DNA of 64,000 bases from Alphaproteobacteria bacterium (GCA_028281925.1 JANQIX010000091.1:1-64000), one strand, 5' to 3'; counted from the stretch's first letter, positions 15,396 to 24,183 are shown. Program-made: numbers and translations. Notes: generated by a model from the sequence alone, not told the origin.

Positions 15396-16487
15396 ATGGC
15401 CGAAACCCTTTATGTCGCCAGCCGCAAGGGGCTCTTGACCTTCCGCCATAGTGCGGGCGCGTGGCACCTGGCCGATACGGCCTTCCTGGGTGACCCCGTC
15501 ACGGCCGTGCTGCCGGACGGCCGGGACGGCGCGCTCTATGCCGCGCTCAATCTCGGCCATTTCGGCGTGAAGCTGCACCGTAGCGGCGATGGCGGGCAGA
15601 ACTGGGAAGAGCTGCCGACGCCGGCTTTTCCGTCGGCCGGCGATGCCGGTGCCGGAGCCGACGGCCCCAGCGTGTCGCTAATCTGGACGCTGGCGGCCGG
15701 TGGCGCAGACCGGCCGGGAGTTCTGTGGGCCGGCACCATCCCCGGCGGGCTGTTCCGGTCGGACGACCATGGGTTCAGCTGGACCCTGGTCGACAGCCTG
15801 TGGGACAGGCCGGAACGCGCCGAGTGGTTCGGCGGCGGCTATGACCAGCCGGGGATCCATTCGATCTGCGTCGACCCGCGCGACAGCGACCGTATCGCTG
15901 TCGCCGTCTCTTGCGGCGGGATCTGGCTGACAGGCGATAGCGGGGCGACATGGCGCCTGGGCGGGACGGGCCTGCGTGCGGACTATATGCCGCCCGACCG
16001 ATCCGACGACCGGGTGACGCAAGACCCGCACCGGCTGGCCCAGTGCGCCGCAGCACCCGACACCATCTGGTGCCAGCACCACAACGGCATCTTCCGATCT
16101 ACCGACGGCGGCGACACGTTCACCGAGATCACCACGGCCAAGCCCGCGGCCTTCGGCTTCGCCGTGGCTGTCCACCCAGCCGACCCCAACACCGCCTGGT
16201 TCGTACCCGGCGTCAAGGACGAATGCCGTGTGCCCGTCGACCGCCGCTTGGTGGTCAGCCGCACGAACGACGGTGGTGCGAGCTATGAGGTGCTGAAAGA
16301 CGGTCTGCCCGACGAACCGTCCTTCGACTTGGTCTACCGCCACGCCCTGGACATCGACGCCGACGGCCGACGCCTCGCCATGGGTTCCACGACCGGTAAC
16401 CTTTGGATTGGAGACGCCGGCGGCAGCCGCTGGACGAGCGTCAGCAGCCACCTGCCGCCGATCAACCAGGTGATCTGGGCGGACTGA
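15396..16487 (+). CDS. BNR/YVTN-type beta-propeller protein (exo-alpha-sialidase-like fold)
   Basis: The 363-residue protein carries repeated Asp-box motifs (S-x-D-x-G-x-x-W): SGDGGQNWEEL, SDDHGFSWTLV, TGDSGATWRLG, STDGGDTFTEI and TNDGGASYEVL. It has no signal peptide, so it is cytoplasmic, and sialidase catalytic residues are not evident. Proteins of this type are often paired with a MoaD/ThiS-like gene, as here, with function unknown. A scaffold or plant-type WD40/BNR repair-like role is speculative. Start at 15396 is fixed by the coupling with the MoaD gene and the GGGAGG site inside it. Confidence 0.78.
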   Translation: MAETLYVASRKGLLTFRHSAGAWHLADTAFLGDPVTAVLPDGRDGALYAALNLGHFGVKLHRSGDGGQNWEELPTPAFPSAGDAGAGADGPSVSLIWTLAAGGADRPGVLWAGTIPGGLFRSDDHGFSWTLVDSLWDRPERAEWFGGGYDQPGIHSICVDPRDSDRIAVAVSCGGIWLTGDSGATWRLGGTGLRADYMPPDRSDDRVTQDPHRLAQCAAAPDTIWCQHHNGIFRSTDGGDTFTEITTAKPAAFGFAVAVHPADPNTAWFVPGVKDECRVPVDRRLVVSRTNDGGASYEVLKDGLPDEPSFDLVYRHALDIDADGRRLAMGSTTGNLWIGDAGGSRWTSVSSHLPPINQVIWAD

Positions 16488-16499
16488 GCGGAAGGCCGG

Positions 16500-17366
16500 T
16501 CAGATAAGCTTCAGCTTGTCTGAGATCGCTTCCCAGCCCACCGGTTCCTTGATGAAGCGGTCGACCTCGTACTTGCCGAAGATCTTCGAGGTTAGCCACG
16601 AACCGCCGCGCTGGGTGAACAGCTCGTAGAGGATCTCGCTGGCCGGGCCCGCCGGGCCGTCCCCGCCGCCGCCCAGGCGTTTGGCCAGCATGCCGCCGAC
16701 CACCGTCTCTTGATAGGCGCGCCAGTGCATCTCCGCGGCGATGCGCTTGGCGATATGGTCTTGCGTGATCTTCATATTCAGCTTGATGGCGACCGTGGCG
16801 AAGGTCGCCAATACGCCCAGGATGGAGTTGAGACTGCCCACCAGGTCGGCGGTCTTGGCCACCACCTTGGCGTTCTTGAATTCCATCAGCGCCCGGACCC
16901 AGGCCTGGATCGGGCGGGACCGTGGCCATTTCTCCGCAATCGCCTGCAGCTTGACGATGTGCAGGCCGGTCTGGGCGAGGGATGAGCCCGCCTTGGCAGC
17001 GCTTGTGACGTTCACGCCGCCGGTGGAGCCGCTGAAGGCCGATCCGACGGCGGAGAATGCCGCACTACCGAAGCCCTTGATCGCGCGCTGCCGGAGATAG
17101 CTTGCCGTAGCGCTGGTCTCGTCGCTTTCGATACCGTGCAAGTCGAAGAACGGATTGGCTTTAAAGCCGTCCAGCTTGTCGCCCGTCTTCTTCACCTTCC
17201 AGAAGGCACCGGGCATCTTGCGGACATTCTTCAAAACCTTGCCGCCCGTGCCGCCGGCTGCGGTGCCGAGCACGGCCAGGGACGCTTCAATGACCGCGCA
17301 GACATACTCTTCTTCGTCCAGGGCCTTCTTGTTGAACTTGCCCTCCACACCGTAGAGATCGTTCAT
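16500..17366 (-). CDS. Orphan protein of unknown function
   Basis: I do not recognise this 288-residue protein. It starts MNDLYGVEGKFNKKALDEEEY. It contains two Gly/Ala-rich low-hydrophobicity stretches (TAAGGTGG; FSAVGSAFSGSTGG), a lysine-rich segment (KVLKNVRKMPGAFWKVKKTG) and a possible hydrophobic helix (SLNSILGVLATFATVAIKL) near residue 190. There is no signal peptide. The start at 17366 follows a GAGGGGCGG-like purine stretch; an upstream in-frame start would add an unconvincing Arg-rich leader. It converges with the BNR gene and abuts the AT-rich patch and EEP gene, which suggests it belongs to the same acquired segment. Confidence 0.6.
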   Translation of the reverse strand: MNDLYGVEGKFNKKALDEEEYVCAVIEASLAVLGTAAGGTGGKVLKNVRKMPGAFWKVKKTGDKLDGFKANPFFDLHGIESDETSATASYLRQRAIKGFGSAAFSAVGSAFSGSTGGVNVTSAAKAGSSLAQTGLHIVKLQAIAEKWPRSRPIQAWVRALMEFKNAKVVAKTADLVGSLNSILGVLATFATVAIKLNMKITQDHIAKRIAAEMHWRAYQETVVGGMLAKRLGGGGDGPAGPASEILYELFTQRGGSWLTSKIFGKYEVDRFIKEPVGWEAISDKLKLI

Positions 17367-17767
17367 GGATCCGCCCCTCGCCGGCCTGCCAGATGTTCGC
17401 GGCGTCGATGCCGCGTGTCTGGATCTGCATCGCCGAAGCATAGCCGGCTTGCATGACTGTCACGTGACATCATCCCTTCGGAGTTGCGAAAGTTCGGGTG
17501 GATTTTAGTCAATTCCTGATTAAGCAGTTGACGCTGAAAAATTTTATAATATAGAAATTATACCACTTTTGGCAAAAAATTGGATCAGCTTGCCATCATC
17601 ATCGCCCCTTGTTCCAATCCTTCAATGGTCAATATAGTTGTATAATTGCGCGACACTTAATAAACTACCTGACGTAAGTCAAATGAGCTGCGGTGTAGCC
17701 GAGTCGATCTTTATCCACTCAAATCGATTGGGTGCCGAAGTTGAAACAAGAACGGGAGGTTGAATCG
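17367..17767. other. AT-rich intergenic region of about 400 bp
   Basis: No gene is seen. I count 15 G+C among the 60 bases at 17521-17580, far below the surrounding genes. A promoter-like pair TTGACG (17528) with TATAGA 16 nt later could drive the EEP gene, and a second TATAAT box is near 17640. The composition is that of acquired DNA or of a strongly regulated promoter region. Confidence 0.6.
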
Positions 17768-18598
17768 ATGTCAATCAAAGCTCTCTTCTGGAATATCGAG
17801 AATTTCAAAGGTGATGATCCTGTTAGAGCAAGAAAAGTTGCAGATCATATTCTATTAGCAGACGCTGATATTGTGGGATTTTCAGAAATAAAGGATAAGG
17901 CAGCACTACGATCGATTCTACAAGAGCACCTTTCTTCCTATGATTTCTCGGTAACGGATGGAAGAGAAGGAATAGAGCTGCTTGCCGGCTGTAAGCGTGG
18001 CGTGTTCCAGCAAGCGCTATTTACGCAAAGGCGCGAGTTCAAAGCTGATAATCCTCATTTGCGTCCCGGATCTCTTTTGAGCGTCAAGAAAAATAGCATT
18101 TTCTTCAACTTTCTATTTCTTCATACGGACAGCGGGAAAGACGACAGAGATTTTTCGAACCGGCAGGAGATGTTCAAGAAGATCTGGTCAATGCGGCAAC
18201 GCTTGAATGCTATCGAAGGCAGGGCAACACGGTTCATGGTGCTCGGCGACCTCAACACGATGGGGAGAGACGCCGGCAACGGAAAACCGGCCATCTCCGC
18301 CGAGCGCGAAATTGAAGATCTGGCACAGGATGCCGGCGACGAGGGCATGGCACTTCTGCGCAAGAGCCACCCCAATACCTGGGCCAGGGTCAGGAATGAC
18401 GGGCAAATCAGTCTCGCTTCCGACCTTGACCATGTCCTTGCGACTGAGACCATCAGACTCAATGATCAGGGCGGAGGTGTCACGGTGCGAGTGCGTGGAT
18501 GGGTCGATGCCGCAAACGATGCTGAGCGGCGGGACTTCGTGGAAAAAATCTCCGACCACTGCTCAGTCGAGTGCGAAATCGATGATACGGCTCTCTGA
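17768..18598 (+). CDS. Cytoplasmic EEP (DNase I-like) family protein, atypical composition
   Basis: This 276-residue protein has no signal peptide. EEP landmarks are FWNIENF at the N terminus, DADIVGFSEIKD with the metal-binding Glu, LFLHTDSGKDDRDFSNRQEM, MVLGDLNTMGRD (D-x-N), SDLDHVLA and the terminal ISDHCSVE with the catalytic His. The set is complete, so it is likely active as a phosphodiesterase or nuclease. GGGAGG at 17753-17758 supports the ATG at 17768. The first half uses AT-rich codons (24 G+C in 60 at 17881-17940), unlike its neighbours, suggesting horizontal acquisition. The orphan gene across the AT-rich gap may be its functional partner. Confidence 0.78.
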   Translation: MSIKALFWNIENFKGDDPVRARKVADHILLADADIVGFSEIKDKAALRSILQEHLSSYDFSVTDGREGIELLAGCKRGVFQQALFTQRREFKADNPHLRPGSLLSVKKNSIFFNFLFLHTDSGKDDRDFSNRQEMFKKIWSMRQRLNAIEGRATRFMVLGDLNTMGRDAGNGKPAISAEREIEDLAQDAGDEGMALLRKSHPNTWARVRNDGQISLASDLDHVLATETIRLNDQGGGVTVRVRGWVDAANDAERRDFVEKISDHCSVECEIDDTAL

Positions 18599-18622
18599 CG
18601 ACGTAAGGATCTAGCAGGGCCG

Positions 18623-19330
18623 TCACAAAACGGCGGGCAGCACCGCCGTTTCGTAGACGTGCGTCAGCACACGGTTCAGCACCGGGTCGTGCATCTCCAT
18701 CCGGAAGTCCACGGCCGGCCTCACGCCGCCGGAGACTACGGGGAAGGTGCCGCAGACCATAAGCGTGCCCGGCGCCAGCCGCGGCGCCCCGGTCGCCGTC
18801 GGAGCGCCGGCCAGCAGCTCCGCCAGCGGGCGGATCATCGCGATCGTGCCTTCTTGGTAGAGTGTCCAGTCCCGGTCGCCGGCGGTGCGGATATGGGCGG
18901 TCAGCCGGACTGCCTCCAGGTGATCGGCCACCTCGTCGAACCGCCATGCCTGCCGCCCGATCGGCTTGGCGCAGATCTGCTTGGACAGGGCGACCGAATG
19001 GGTCTCAAGCGCCCGGTCGGTGTGGTCGGAGCCAAGGCCGAGATAGAGCGCGGTACCGGTGTCGAACACCAGCGGTTCCACCTCGCCGGACGTCTCCGCC
19101 CCCACCACCTGAATGACCGCAGCCTGGGTGAACTGCTGCGCGGCGACGCGGTAATAGAGCGGCACGCGTGAGGGGCGGGGCACGCCGATCGCCTCCAGCT
19201 CCGCGATATGGTGCTCGATGGCGGCCGGGTTGCGGCCGGTCCAGCCGGCAACGATGCCGTGCCGCGGGGCCAGGGCAACCACGCCCTCACCCGCCACCTC
19301 GAACTGCAGCGCTTCGGCCTCAGGCATCAT
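18623..19330 (-). CDS. DUF2848 family protein
   Basis: This 235-residue protein opens LQFEVAGEGVVALAPRHGIVAGWTGRN and has the DUF2848 features IAELEAIGVPRPSRVPLYYRV, ALYLGLGSDHTDR, LSKQICAKPIG and TLMVCGTFPVVSGGVRPA. I recall DUF2848 as distantly related to the FAH hydrolase fold; function is uncharacterised. Three successive ATG codons (19333, 19330, 19327) follow a GAGG site, so the exact start is uncertain by one or two residues. It is the last gene of a TRAP operon, which suggests it acts on the imported compound or its first product. Confidence 0.75.
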   Translation of the reverse strand: MMPEAEALQFEVAGEGVVALAPRHGIVAGWTGRNPAAIEHHIAELEAIGVPRPSRVPLYYRVAAQQFTQAAVIQVVGAETSGEVEPLVFDTGTALYLGLGSDHTDRALETHSVALSKQICAKPIGRQAWRFDEVADHLEAVRLTAHIRTAGDRDWTLYQEGTIAMIRPLAELLAGAPTATGAPRLAPGTLMVCGTFPVVSGGVRPAVDFRMEMHDPVLNRVLTHVYETAVLPAVL

Positions 19331-19356
19331 CATCCGTCCTCTATGTCTGTGCCCGA

Positions 19357-20637
19357 TCAGTCGCCGGGCAGCCACAGCGCGATCTGAGGGAAGGCGATCA
19401 GCAAGGCGGCCATCACCAGCATCGTCGCCACATAGGGCACCGCGCCGACCATTACCTGCGTGAGGCTGCCGCTTCTGCGCGTGCCGTGAACGACATAAAG
19501 GTTGAGCCCCACCGGCGGCGTGATCAGCGCCATCTCGATCAGCAGGATCAAGAGGATGCCGAACCAGACCGGGTCGTAGTCGAGGCCGACCACGATCGGC
19601 ACGACGATCGGGATCGTCGCCACCATCAGCGACAGCGTCTCGATGAAGAAGCCCAGCACGATATAGAGCAGCACGACCGCCAGCAGCGTGCCCGTGGCGC
19701 CCAGGTCCAGGCCTTCCAAGAGGTCGCGCAGCGCCTGGCCCAGGCCGGCCGAAGCCAGGGTGTAGTTCAGGAAATAGGCGCCGATGATCACGAACATGAT
19801 CATGGCCGTGACCCGGATGGTGCCCAGCAGCGCCTCGCGCAGGGCCGCGAGGCTCAAGCCCCTCTGGCCGGCTGCGATCGCCATCGCCATGGCCACGCCG
19901 ATGGCCGCCGACTCTGTCGGCGTCGCCCAGCCCAGATAGATGGACCCGATAACGACGGCAAACAGGGCGATGATCGGCACCAGATCTTTCAGGTGGATCA
20001 GCCGCTCGCGCCACGTGACCGCCGCACCGGAGCCGCCGCCCAGTTGCGGGCGGGCCAGGCAGAGCAGGGCGGAAACCGCCATGAAACCCAGCGCCAGCAA
20101 GAGGCCGGGCACCAGGCCGGCGAGGAACAGCTTCGGGATCGATGTCTCGGTCAGGAAGCCGTAGACGATCAGGTTGATCGAGGGTGGGATCATGATGCCG
20201 AGCGTGCCGCCGGCCGCGATGGCACCGGAGAACAGGCGCGGGTCATAGCCCAGCCGTTCCGCCTGCGGCATCGCCACGGTGGCCACCGTGGCGGCGGTGG
20301 CCACGGAAGAACCCGAGGTGGCGGAGAACATGGTCGCCGTGCCGATATTGGCGTGAATCAGGCCGCCGGGCAGCCAGGAGAACCACATGTCCAGCGCCCG
20401 GTAAGTGCGCTCTGCGATGCCGGCGCGCACCAGCACCTCGCCCAGCAGCACGAAGAACGGGATGGCGATGAGCAGCGAGGAATTGGTCGCCGACCACACC
20501 ACCTGGCCAAGCCCGCGGATCAGCGGGAACGGGGAATAGAACAGATCGACGCCGATCCCGAGCACGAACAGGATGACGCCGACCGGGATGGACAGCGCCA
20601 TCAGCACCAACAGCGCGATGGAGATGCTGCCGATCAT
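19357..20637 (-). CDS. TRAP transporter large permease (DctM), system 1
   Basis: This 426-residue, roughly 12-helix DctM protein has the conserved IPFFVLLGEVLVRAG, ANIGTATMFSATSGSSVATAATVATVAMPQ and GTLGIMIPPSINLIVYG motifs in the first half. The pseudo-repeat WATPTESAAIGVAMAM and ALITPPVGLNLYVVHG is in the second. It forms the sodium-coupled transport core with DctQ and receives solute from DctP. It overlaps the DctQ gene by 4 bases. Confidence 0.92.
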   Translation of the reverse strand: MIGSISIALLVLMALSIPVGVILFVLGIGVDLFYSPFPLIRGLGQVVWSATNSSLLIAIPFFVLLGEVLVRAGIAERTYRALDMWFSWLPGGLIHANIGTATMFSATSGSSVATAATVATVAMPQAERLGYDPRLFSGAIAAGGTLGIMIPPSINLIVYGFLTETSIPKLFLAGLVPGLLLALGFMAVSALLCLARPQLGGGSGAAVTWRERLIHLKDLVPIIALFAVVIGSIYLGWATPTESAAIGVAMAMAIAAGQRGLSLAALREALLGTIRVTAMIMFVIIGAYFLNYTLASAGLGQALRDLLEGLDLGATGTLLAVVLLYIVLGFFIETLSLMVATIPIVVPIVVGLDYDPVWFGILLILLIEMALITPPVGLNLYVVHGTRRSGSLTQVMVGAVPYVATMLVMAALLIAFPQIALWLPGD

Positions 20638-21194
20638 TCGTCGATGCCGCTCTCGCCCTGGGTTCCGCCGATCGCCTCAGCCAGGCGCCGGTGGCGCATG
20701 GCCAGGGCAGCCAACAGGCAGAGCGCCAGCACCCAGGCGGTGAGGCTGAACCAGACCCACCCGCCGAGCCAGATCGACTGGGGGATCCACAGCGGCGTTT
20801 CCAGCGGCGTGTTGGCCATGGAGTTGCGGTCGAGCGTGGTCGCCAGCACCGACCAGGCGTGGACCGAGATCAGCAGCGCCACGGCGGCCACGCTCAACAG
20901 CGCCAGCGCGTCCAGCGCGGCCCGGCCGCCCGGCGCCAGCTGGCGCTGGACCAGGTCGATGCGCACATGGGCCCGCTCGGCCAGCGCCCAGCCCAGCCCC
21001 CAGGTGGCGATCGCCGCCATGACATAGCCGGAGATTTCGTCGGACCCACCGAGCGCGCTGCCCACGGTCCGCCGCAACACGATCTCGATCAGAATCAACA
21101 CCCCGGTCAGCAGAAGGGCAAGGCCCGCCACCAGCCCCACCCCCCTGTTGGCCGTGCGTATCAGACGGACGATGCGGCCGACCGCACCCTCCAC
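20634..21194 (-). CDS. TRAP transporter small permease (DctQ), system 1
   Basis: This 186-residue four-helix membrane protein has the DctQ core RRTVGSALGGSDEISGYVMAAIATWGLGWALAERAHVRIDLV. It pairs with DctM. The gene starts 24 bp after the DctP stop and its stop overlaps the DctM start by 4 bases (ATGA). Confidence 0.88.
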   Translation of the reverse strand: MEGAVGRIVRLIRTANRGVGLVAGLALLLTGVLILIEIVLRRTVGSALGGSDEISGYVMAAIATWGLGWALAERAHVRIDLVQRQLAPGGRAALDALALLSVAAVALLISVHAWSVLATTLDRNSMANTPLETPLWIPQSIWLGGWVWFSLTAWVLALCLLAALAMRHRRLAEAIGGTQGESGIDE

Positions 21195-21218
21195 GAAACC
21201 GGGCTCCCCGGCTCGGCG

Positions 21219-22265
21219 TCAGTCGAGCTGCACGCCGACCGCCGCGCCGACGGTGTCGCTCCACCGCTGCGCCCAGTCGTCGCCCGCGCGCTCGGCCCAG
21301 TCGGGCAGCACGGTTTCAAGCAGCACGCGGTTGGCCGTCTCCACATCCGCCTCGGTCGGCTCCACCAGCGTCATGTCGGCGGGATCACCGGCCGGGCAAT
21401 CGCCGCTGCCGGTCAGGCAGGCGATGTCGGTCTCCAGCGCGTCGGCCGCCGCCGCCCAGGCGGGGGCCTCGAAGTTCTCGGTGATCTGGGTCTGGATCAG
21501 CGTCTGCGTCGCCTCGTCCAGCGACTCCCACTTCTCCAGGTTCATGGCCGTGACCACCGCATCCCAGCCGCCGAGCGGCAGCGTCATCAGATGGGTGGAG
21601 CTTTCCCACCAGCCCGCCGAATAGCCGGAGCCGGAGCCAGTGATGGCGCAGTCGATCACGCCGCGTTCCAGCGCACCCGGCACTTCGGAGAAGCCCAGGT
21701 TCACGCCTTCGGCCCCTAGTGCTTCCAGGAACTGGGTCGTCATGCGGCCCGAGCCGCGGACCTTCAGCCCCTCAAGATCGGCAAGCCCGGCGATCTCTGC
21801 ATTGCAGAACACGACCTGTGGCGGATAGGGCGCAATGGCCAGCAGCTTGGCGCCAAAGCTGTCGCGCATGATGTCGTCGACCATGGGGCGCGCGGCCTCG
21901 ACCATTACTTGCGCATCCGCCGCTTCGGTCGCGACTAGGGGCACGTCGAGACCTTCCAGCTCCGGCGCGTCGGAGACGGTGTAGTCCGCCACCGTCATGC
22001 CGATATCGAACACGCCTTCATCCAAGAGGCGGAAGACGTCGCCGCCCGCCACCCCCATCTGGTCGAAGGTGGTCAGGTTGACTGTGATGGTCCCGCCGGA
22101 GGCTTCGGGCAGCGTTTCCGTCCAGAACGGCTGTTCATAGAGCCGGTGCAGGGGCAGGCCGCTCCAGCTGCCGACGACAGAGAGCTCCACATCCTCAGCA
22201 ACGGCAACGGTGGAGAGGCCGCCGGCCACGGAGGCGGCGGTGAGCGCGAGCAGGGTCCTGTTCAT
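21219..22265 (-). CDS. TRAP transporter substrate-binding protein (DctP), system 1
   Basis: This 348-residue periplasmic protein has signal peptide MNRTLLALTAASVAGGLSTVAVA. The DctP core includes LRLLDEGVFDIG-like segments, LEGLKVRGSGRMTTQFLEALGAEGVNLGFSEVPGALERGVID and AVVTAMNLEKWESLDE. The Arg of KVRGSGR corresponds to the carboxylate-binding Arg of the family, so the ligand is probably an organic acid. The start at 22265 was chosen over one 30 nt upstream because it follows AAGGAAG and opens the signal peptide. The protein is encoded after DUF1445 and before DctQ. Confidence 0.88.
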   Translation of the reverse strand: MNRTLLALTAASVAGGLSTVAVAEDVELSVVGSWSGLPLHRLYEQPFWTETLPEASGGTITVNLTTFDQMGVAGGDVFRLLDEGVFDIGMTVADYTVSDAPELEGLDVPLVATEAADAQVMVEAARPMVDDIMRDSFGAKLLAIAPYPPQVVFCNAEIAGLADLEGLKVRGSGRMTTQFLEALGAEGVNLGFSEVPGALERGVIDCAITGSGSGYSAGWWESSTHLMTLPLGGWDAVVTAMNLEKWESLDEATQTLIQTQITENFEAPAWAAAADALETDIACLTGSGDCPAGDPADMTLVEPTEADVETANRVLLETVLPDWAERAGDDWAQRWSDTVGAAVGVQLD

Positions 22266-22308
22266 AGGTGTCTTCCTTCTCCCAGGGGTTTTCATGTGAA
22301 GCCGTTCC

Positions 22309-23139
22309 TCAAAGTGTCGCGTCGGCCGGCAGATCAGTGATCAGCATGTGGCCGGGGTCGTGGGTGATCGCGATGTCGGGCTGCGCCCGGCCGATGGCGA
22401 GCTGTGGCGTGACCCCGCAAGCCCAGAACACGCAGATCTCGCCCGGCGCGATCGTCGGCGGATCGCCAAAATCCGGGGCCGTCACGTCGCGGATGCCGAT
22501 CTCCGCCGGATCGCCGATATGGATCGGCGCGCCATGGGCCAGCGGATAGCGGTCGGACAGGGTGATGGCGCGGATCGCATCGGCCGGCTTGAAGGACCGC
22601 ATGGAGACGACCAGCGGACCGCTGAACGGGCCGGCAGGCTCGGTCTCGATCGCGGTGACATACATGGGCACGTTGGTACCGGCGCTGACGTTGGGCACGG
22701 GAATGCCGGACCGCTGCAGCGCATCGTCGAACGAAAAGGAACAGCCGATGGCGAAGGTCACCAGATCGTCGCGCCACAGTGCAGAGATATCGCCGACCGT
22801 GTCCACATGGCGGCCATTGCGGAAGACCCGATAGCTCGGCACATCGCTGCGGATGTCGATGTCCTGTCCCAGCCGCGGCAAGGTCGGGTCACCCGGGTTC
22901 GAGACCGAGAGCAGCGGGCAGGGCTTAGGGTTGCGGGTGCAATAGAGCAGAAAGTCGGCGGCAGCGTTCGATGGCAGGATCGCCAGATTGGCCTGCAGAA
23001 AGCCGGGTGCCAGGCCGCTGGTCTGCTCGGTAAGCGATCCGAGGCGGAACTGGAGGCGCAGGGCTTGGGCCGTTTCGGCGGCGTTGGCGCCGTTCGGTGT
23101 GATGCCGGGGACAGTGACGAGCCGATCCGTCCCTTCCAT
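22309..23139 (-). CDS. DUF1445 family putative hydro-lyase (D-glutamate cyclase-like)
   Basis: This 276-residue protein has the family features GLAPGFLQANLAILP, FLLYCTRNPKPCPLLSVS, FAIGCSFSFDDAL, VPMYVTAIE and the C-terminal ICVFWACGVTPQLA. DUF1445 proteins are annotated as putative hydro-lyases; the mammalian homologue DGLUCY converts D-glutamate to 5-oxo-D-proline. It heads the operon DUF1445-DctP-DctQ-DctM-DUF2848, so it likely acts on the TRAP-imported acid or a close derivative. A LysR gene and dyad sites lie immediately upstream. Confidence 0.85.
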   Translation of the reverse strand: MEGTDRLVTVPGITPNGANAAETAQALRLQFRLGSLTEQTSGLAPGFLQANLAILPSNAAADFLLYCTRNPKPCPLLSVSNPGDPTLPRLGQDIDIRSDVPSYRVFRNGRHVDTVGDISALWRDDLVTFAIGCSFSFDDALQRSGIPVPNVSAGTNVPMYVTAIETEPAGPFSGPLVVSMRSFKPADAIRAITLSDRYPLAHGAPIHIGDPAEIGIRDVTAPDFGDPPTIAPGEICVFWACGVTPQLAIGRAQPDIAITHDPGHMLITDLPADATL

Positions 23140-23207
23140 ACCGCAAAGCCCCGTTGTTCTGCGCCCTTGTTATGGAAAGCCTTTCAGACGGTCACGTTCC
23201 TGTCAAG

Positions 23208-23241
23208 AGATCATATATGGACATTATTGATCTGTAGATCA
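23208..23241. promoter_or_regulatory. Tandem AGATCA/TGATCT dyads, candidate LysR sites
   Basis: AGATCA (23208) is followed after 14 nt by TGATCT-GT-AGATCA (23228-23241), giving a perfect 6-bp inverted repeat and a third matching half-site. They sit between the LysR stop and the DUF1445 start, upstream of the TRAP operon. LysR regulators use such paired dyads, so this is the likely control region. Binding is inferred. Confidence 0.5.
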
Positions 23242-23249
23242 GAACAGTT

Positions 23250-24140
23250 TCAGCCCTTCGCGGACGCCGCTCGCAGGGCCTGGACGACTGTCTCGCTGAG
23301 GTTTTCGTTCCGGCCCGGCATGTGCGCCACCCAGAACTCAAGATCGTGCAAGACGGCCTCCTCGGTCACGGCAAGTTCCCGCAACGCTCCGCTGGCCAGC
23401 CCCTCCTGGGCCATGCGCCGCGGCATGGTGCCGATGCCGAACCCGTCGCGCACGAGATGCGCGATGGTCGACAGCGACGCACAGCCGTGCAGCAGGGGCA
23501 CGGGCAGCCGTGGGTCGGCGAACAGCCGTTCGATCTCCATGTAGGGCGTCGTGTTCTTGGGAAAGGTGACGATGGGATGCGCTGCGAGCGCGGCGGGCGA
23601 AAGCGGCCCGTCGGGCAGCGAGACCGTCGGCGCTGCCAGCCAGCAGATCTCGATGCGGCCGAGAGGGGTCGAAACCGCTTCTTCGGGCACGAGCTGGCGC
23701 ATGAGGACGGCAAAGTCCAACTCATCCCCCCGCAGCTTGCGCCGCAGCTCCACCGAGGTGTCGACCGACAGCTCGAAACGCATGCGCGGCAGGCGATCGC
23801 GCAATGCCGTCAGCATCGCCGGCAACCAGGTGTGCACCACGGATTCTGCGACACCGATGCGCAGCGTGCCGGCAAGCTGGGCGGTTGCGGCAAGCTCGTC
23901 GACGATCAGGTCGCGCACGGCAATCAGGCGCTCGGCATGCTCCAGGAAACGCCGCCCCACAGGCGTCAGCCGTACGCCGCGGCCTTCGCGCTCGAACAGC
24001 TTGACGCCCAGACGTTGCTCCAGCGCACCGATACGCCCTGAGATGGCCGATGGCGCCAGCTCCAGCCGCTGTGCCGCGGCCCGGAACCCTCCGGCGCGCA
24101 CCACTTCGCGCACGATCTCCGCCTCACGAATGCCGAACAT
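23250..24140 (-). CDS. LysR family transcriptional regulator
   Basis: This 296-residue protein has an N-terminal LysR helix-turn-helix (GGFRAAAQRLELAPSAISGRIGALEQRLGVKLFERE, residues 17-52). A periplasmic-binding-like effector domain follows, with LRIGVAESVVHTWLPAML, ICWLAAPTVSLPDG and DGFGIGTMPRRMAQEGL. It lies on the same strand just upstream of the DUF1445-TRAP operon rather than divergent from it. The dyads between the two suggest it controls that operon, and the effector may be the transported acid. Confidence 0.9.
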   Translation of the reverse strand: MFGIREAEIVREVVRAGGFRAAAQRLELAPSAISGRIGALEQRLGVKLFEREGRGVRLTPVGRRFLEHAERLIAVRDLIVDELAATAQLAGTLRIGVAESVVHTWLPAMLTALRDRLPRMRFELSVDTSVELRRKLRGDELDFAVLMRQLVPEEAVSTPLGRIEICWLAAPTVSLPDGPLSPAALAAHPIVTFPKNTTPYMEIERLFADPRLPVPLLHGCASLSTIAHLVRDGFGIGTMPRRMAQEGLASGALRELAVTEEAVLHDLEFWVAHMPGRNENLSETVVQALRAASAKG

Positions 24141-24183
24141 CGCCCTGTTCCCGTGTGACCGGTGGTCAGCCTACACCGCCGCG

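Noticed and set aside
19168..21027. A 619-codon + strand frame rich in Arg, Gln and His.
   Set aside because: It lies opposite the TRAP permease genes, whose transmembrane codons produce the Gln/Asp/His-rich complement. No motif or ribosome site.
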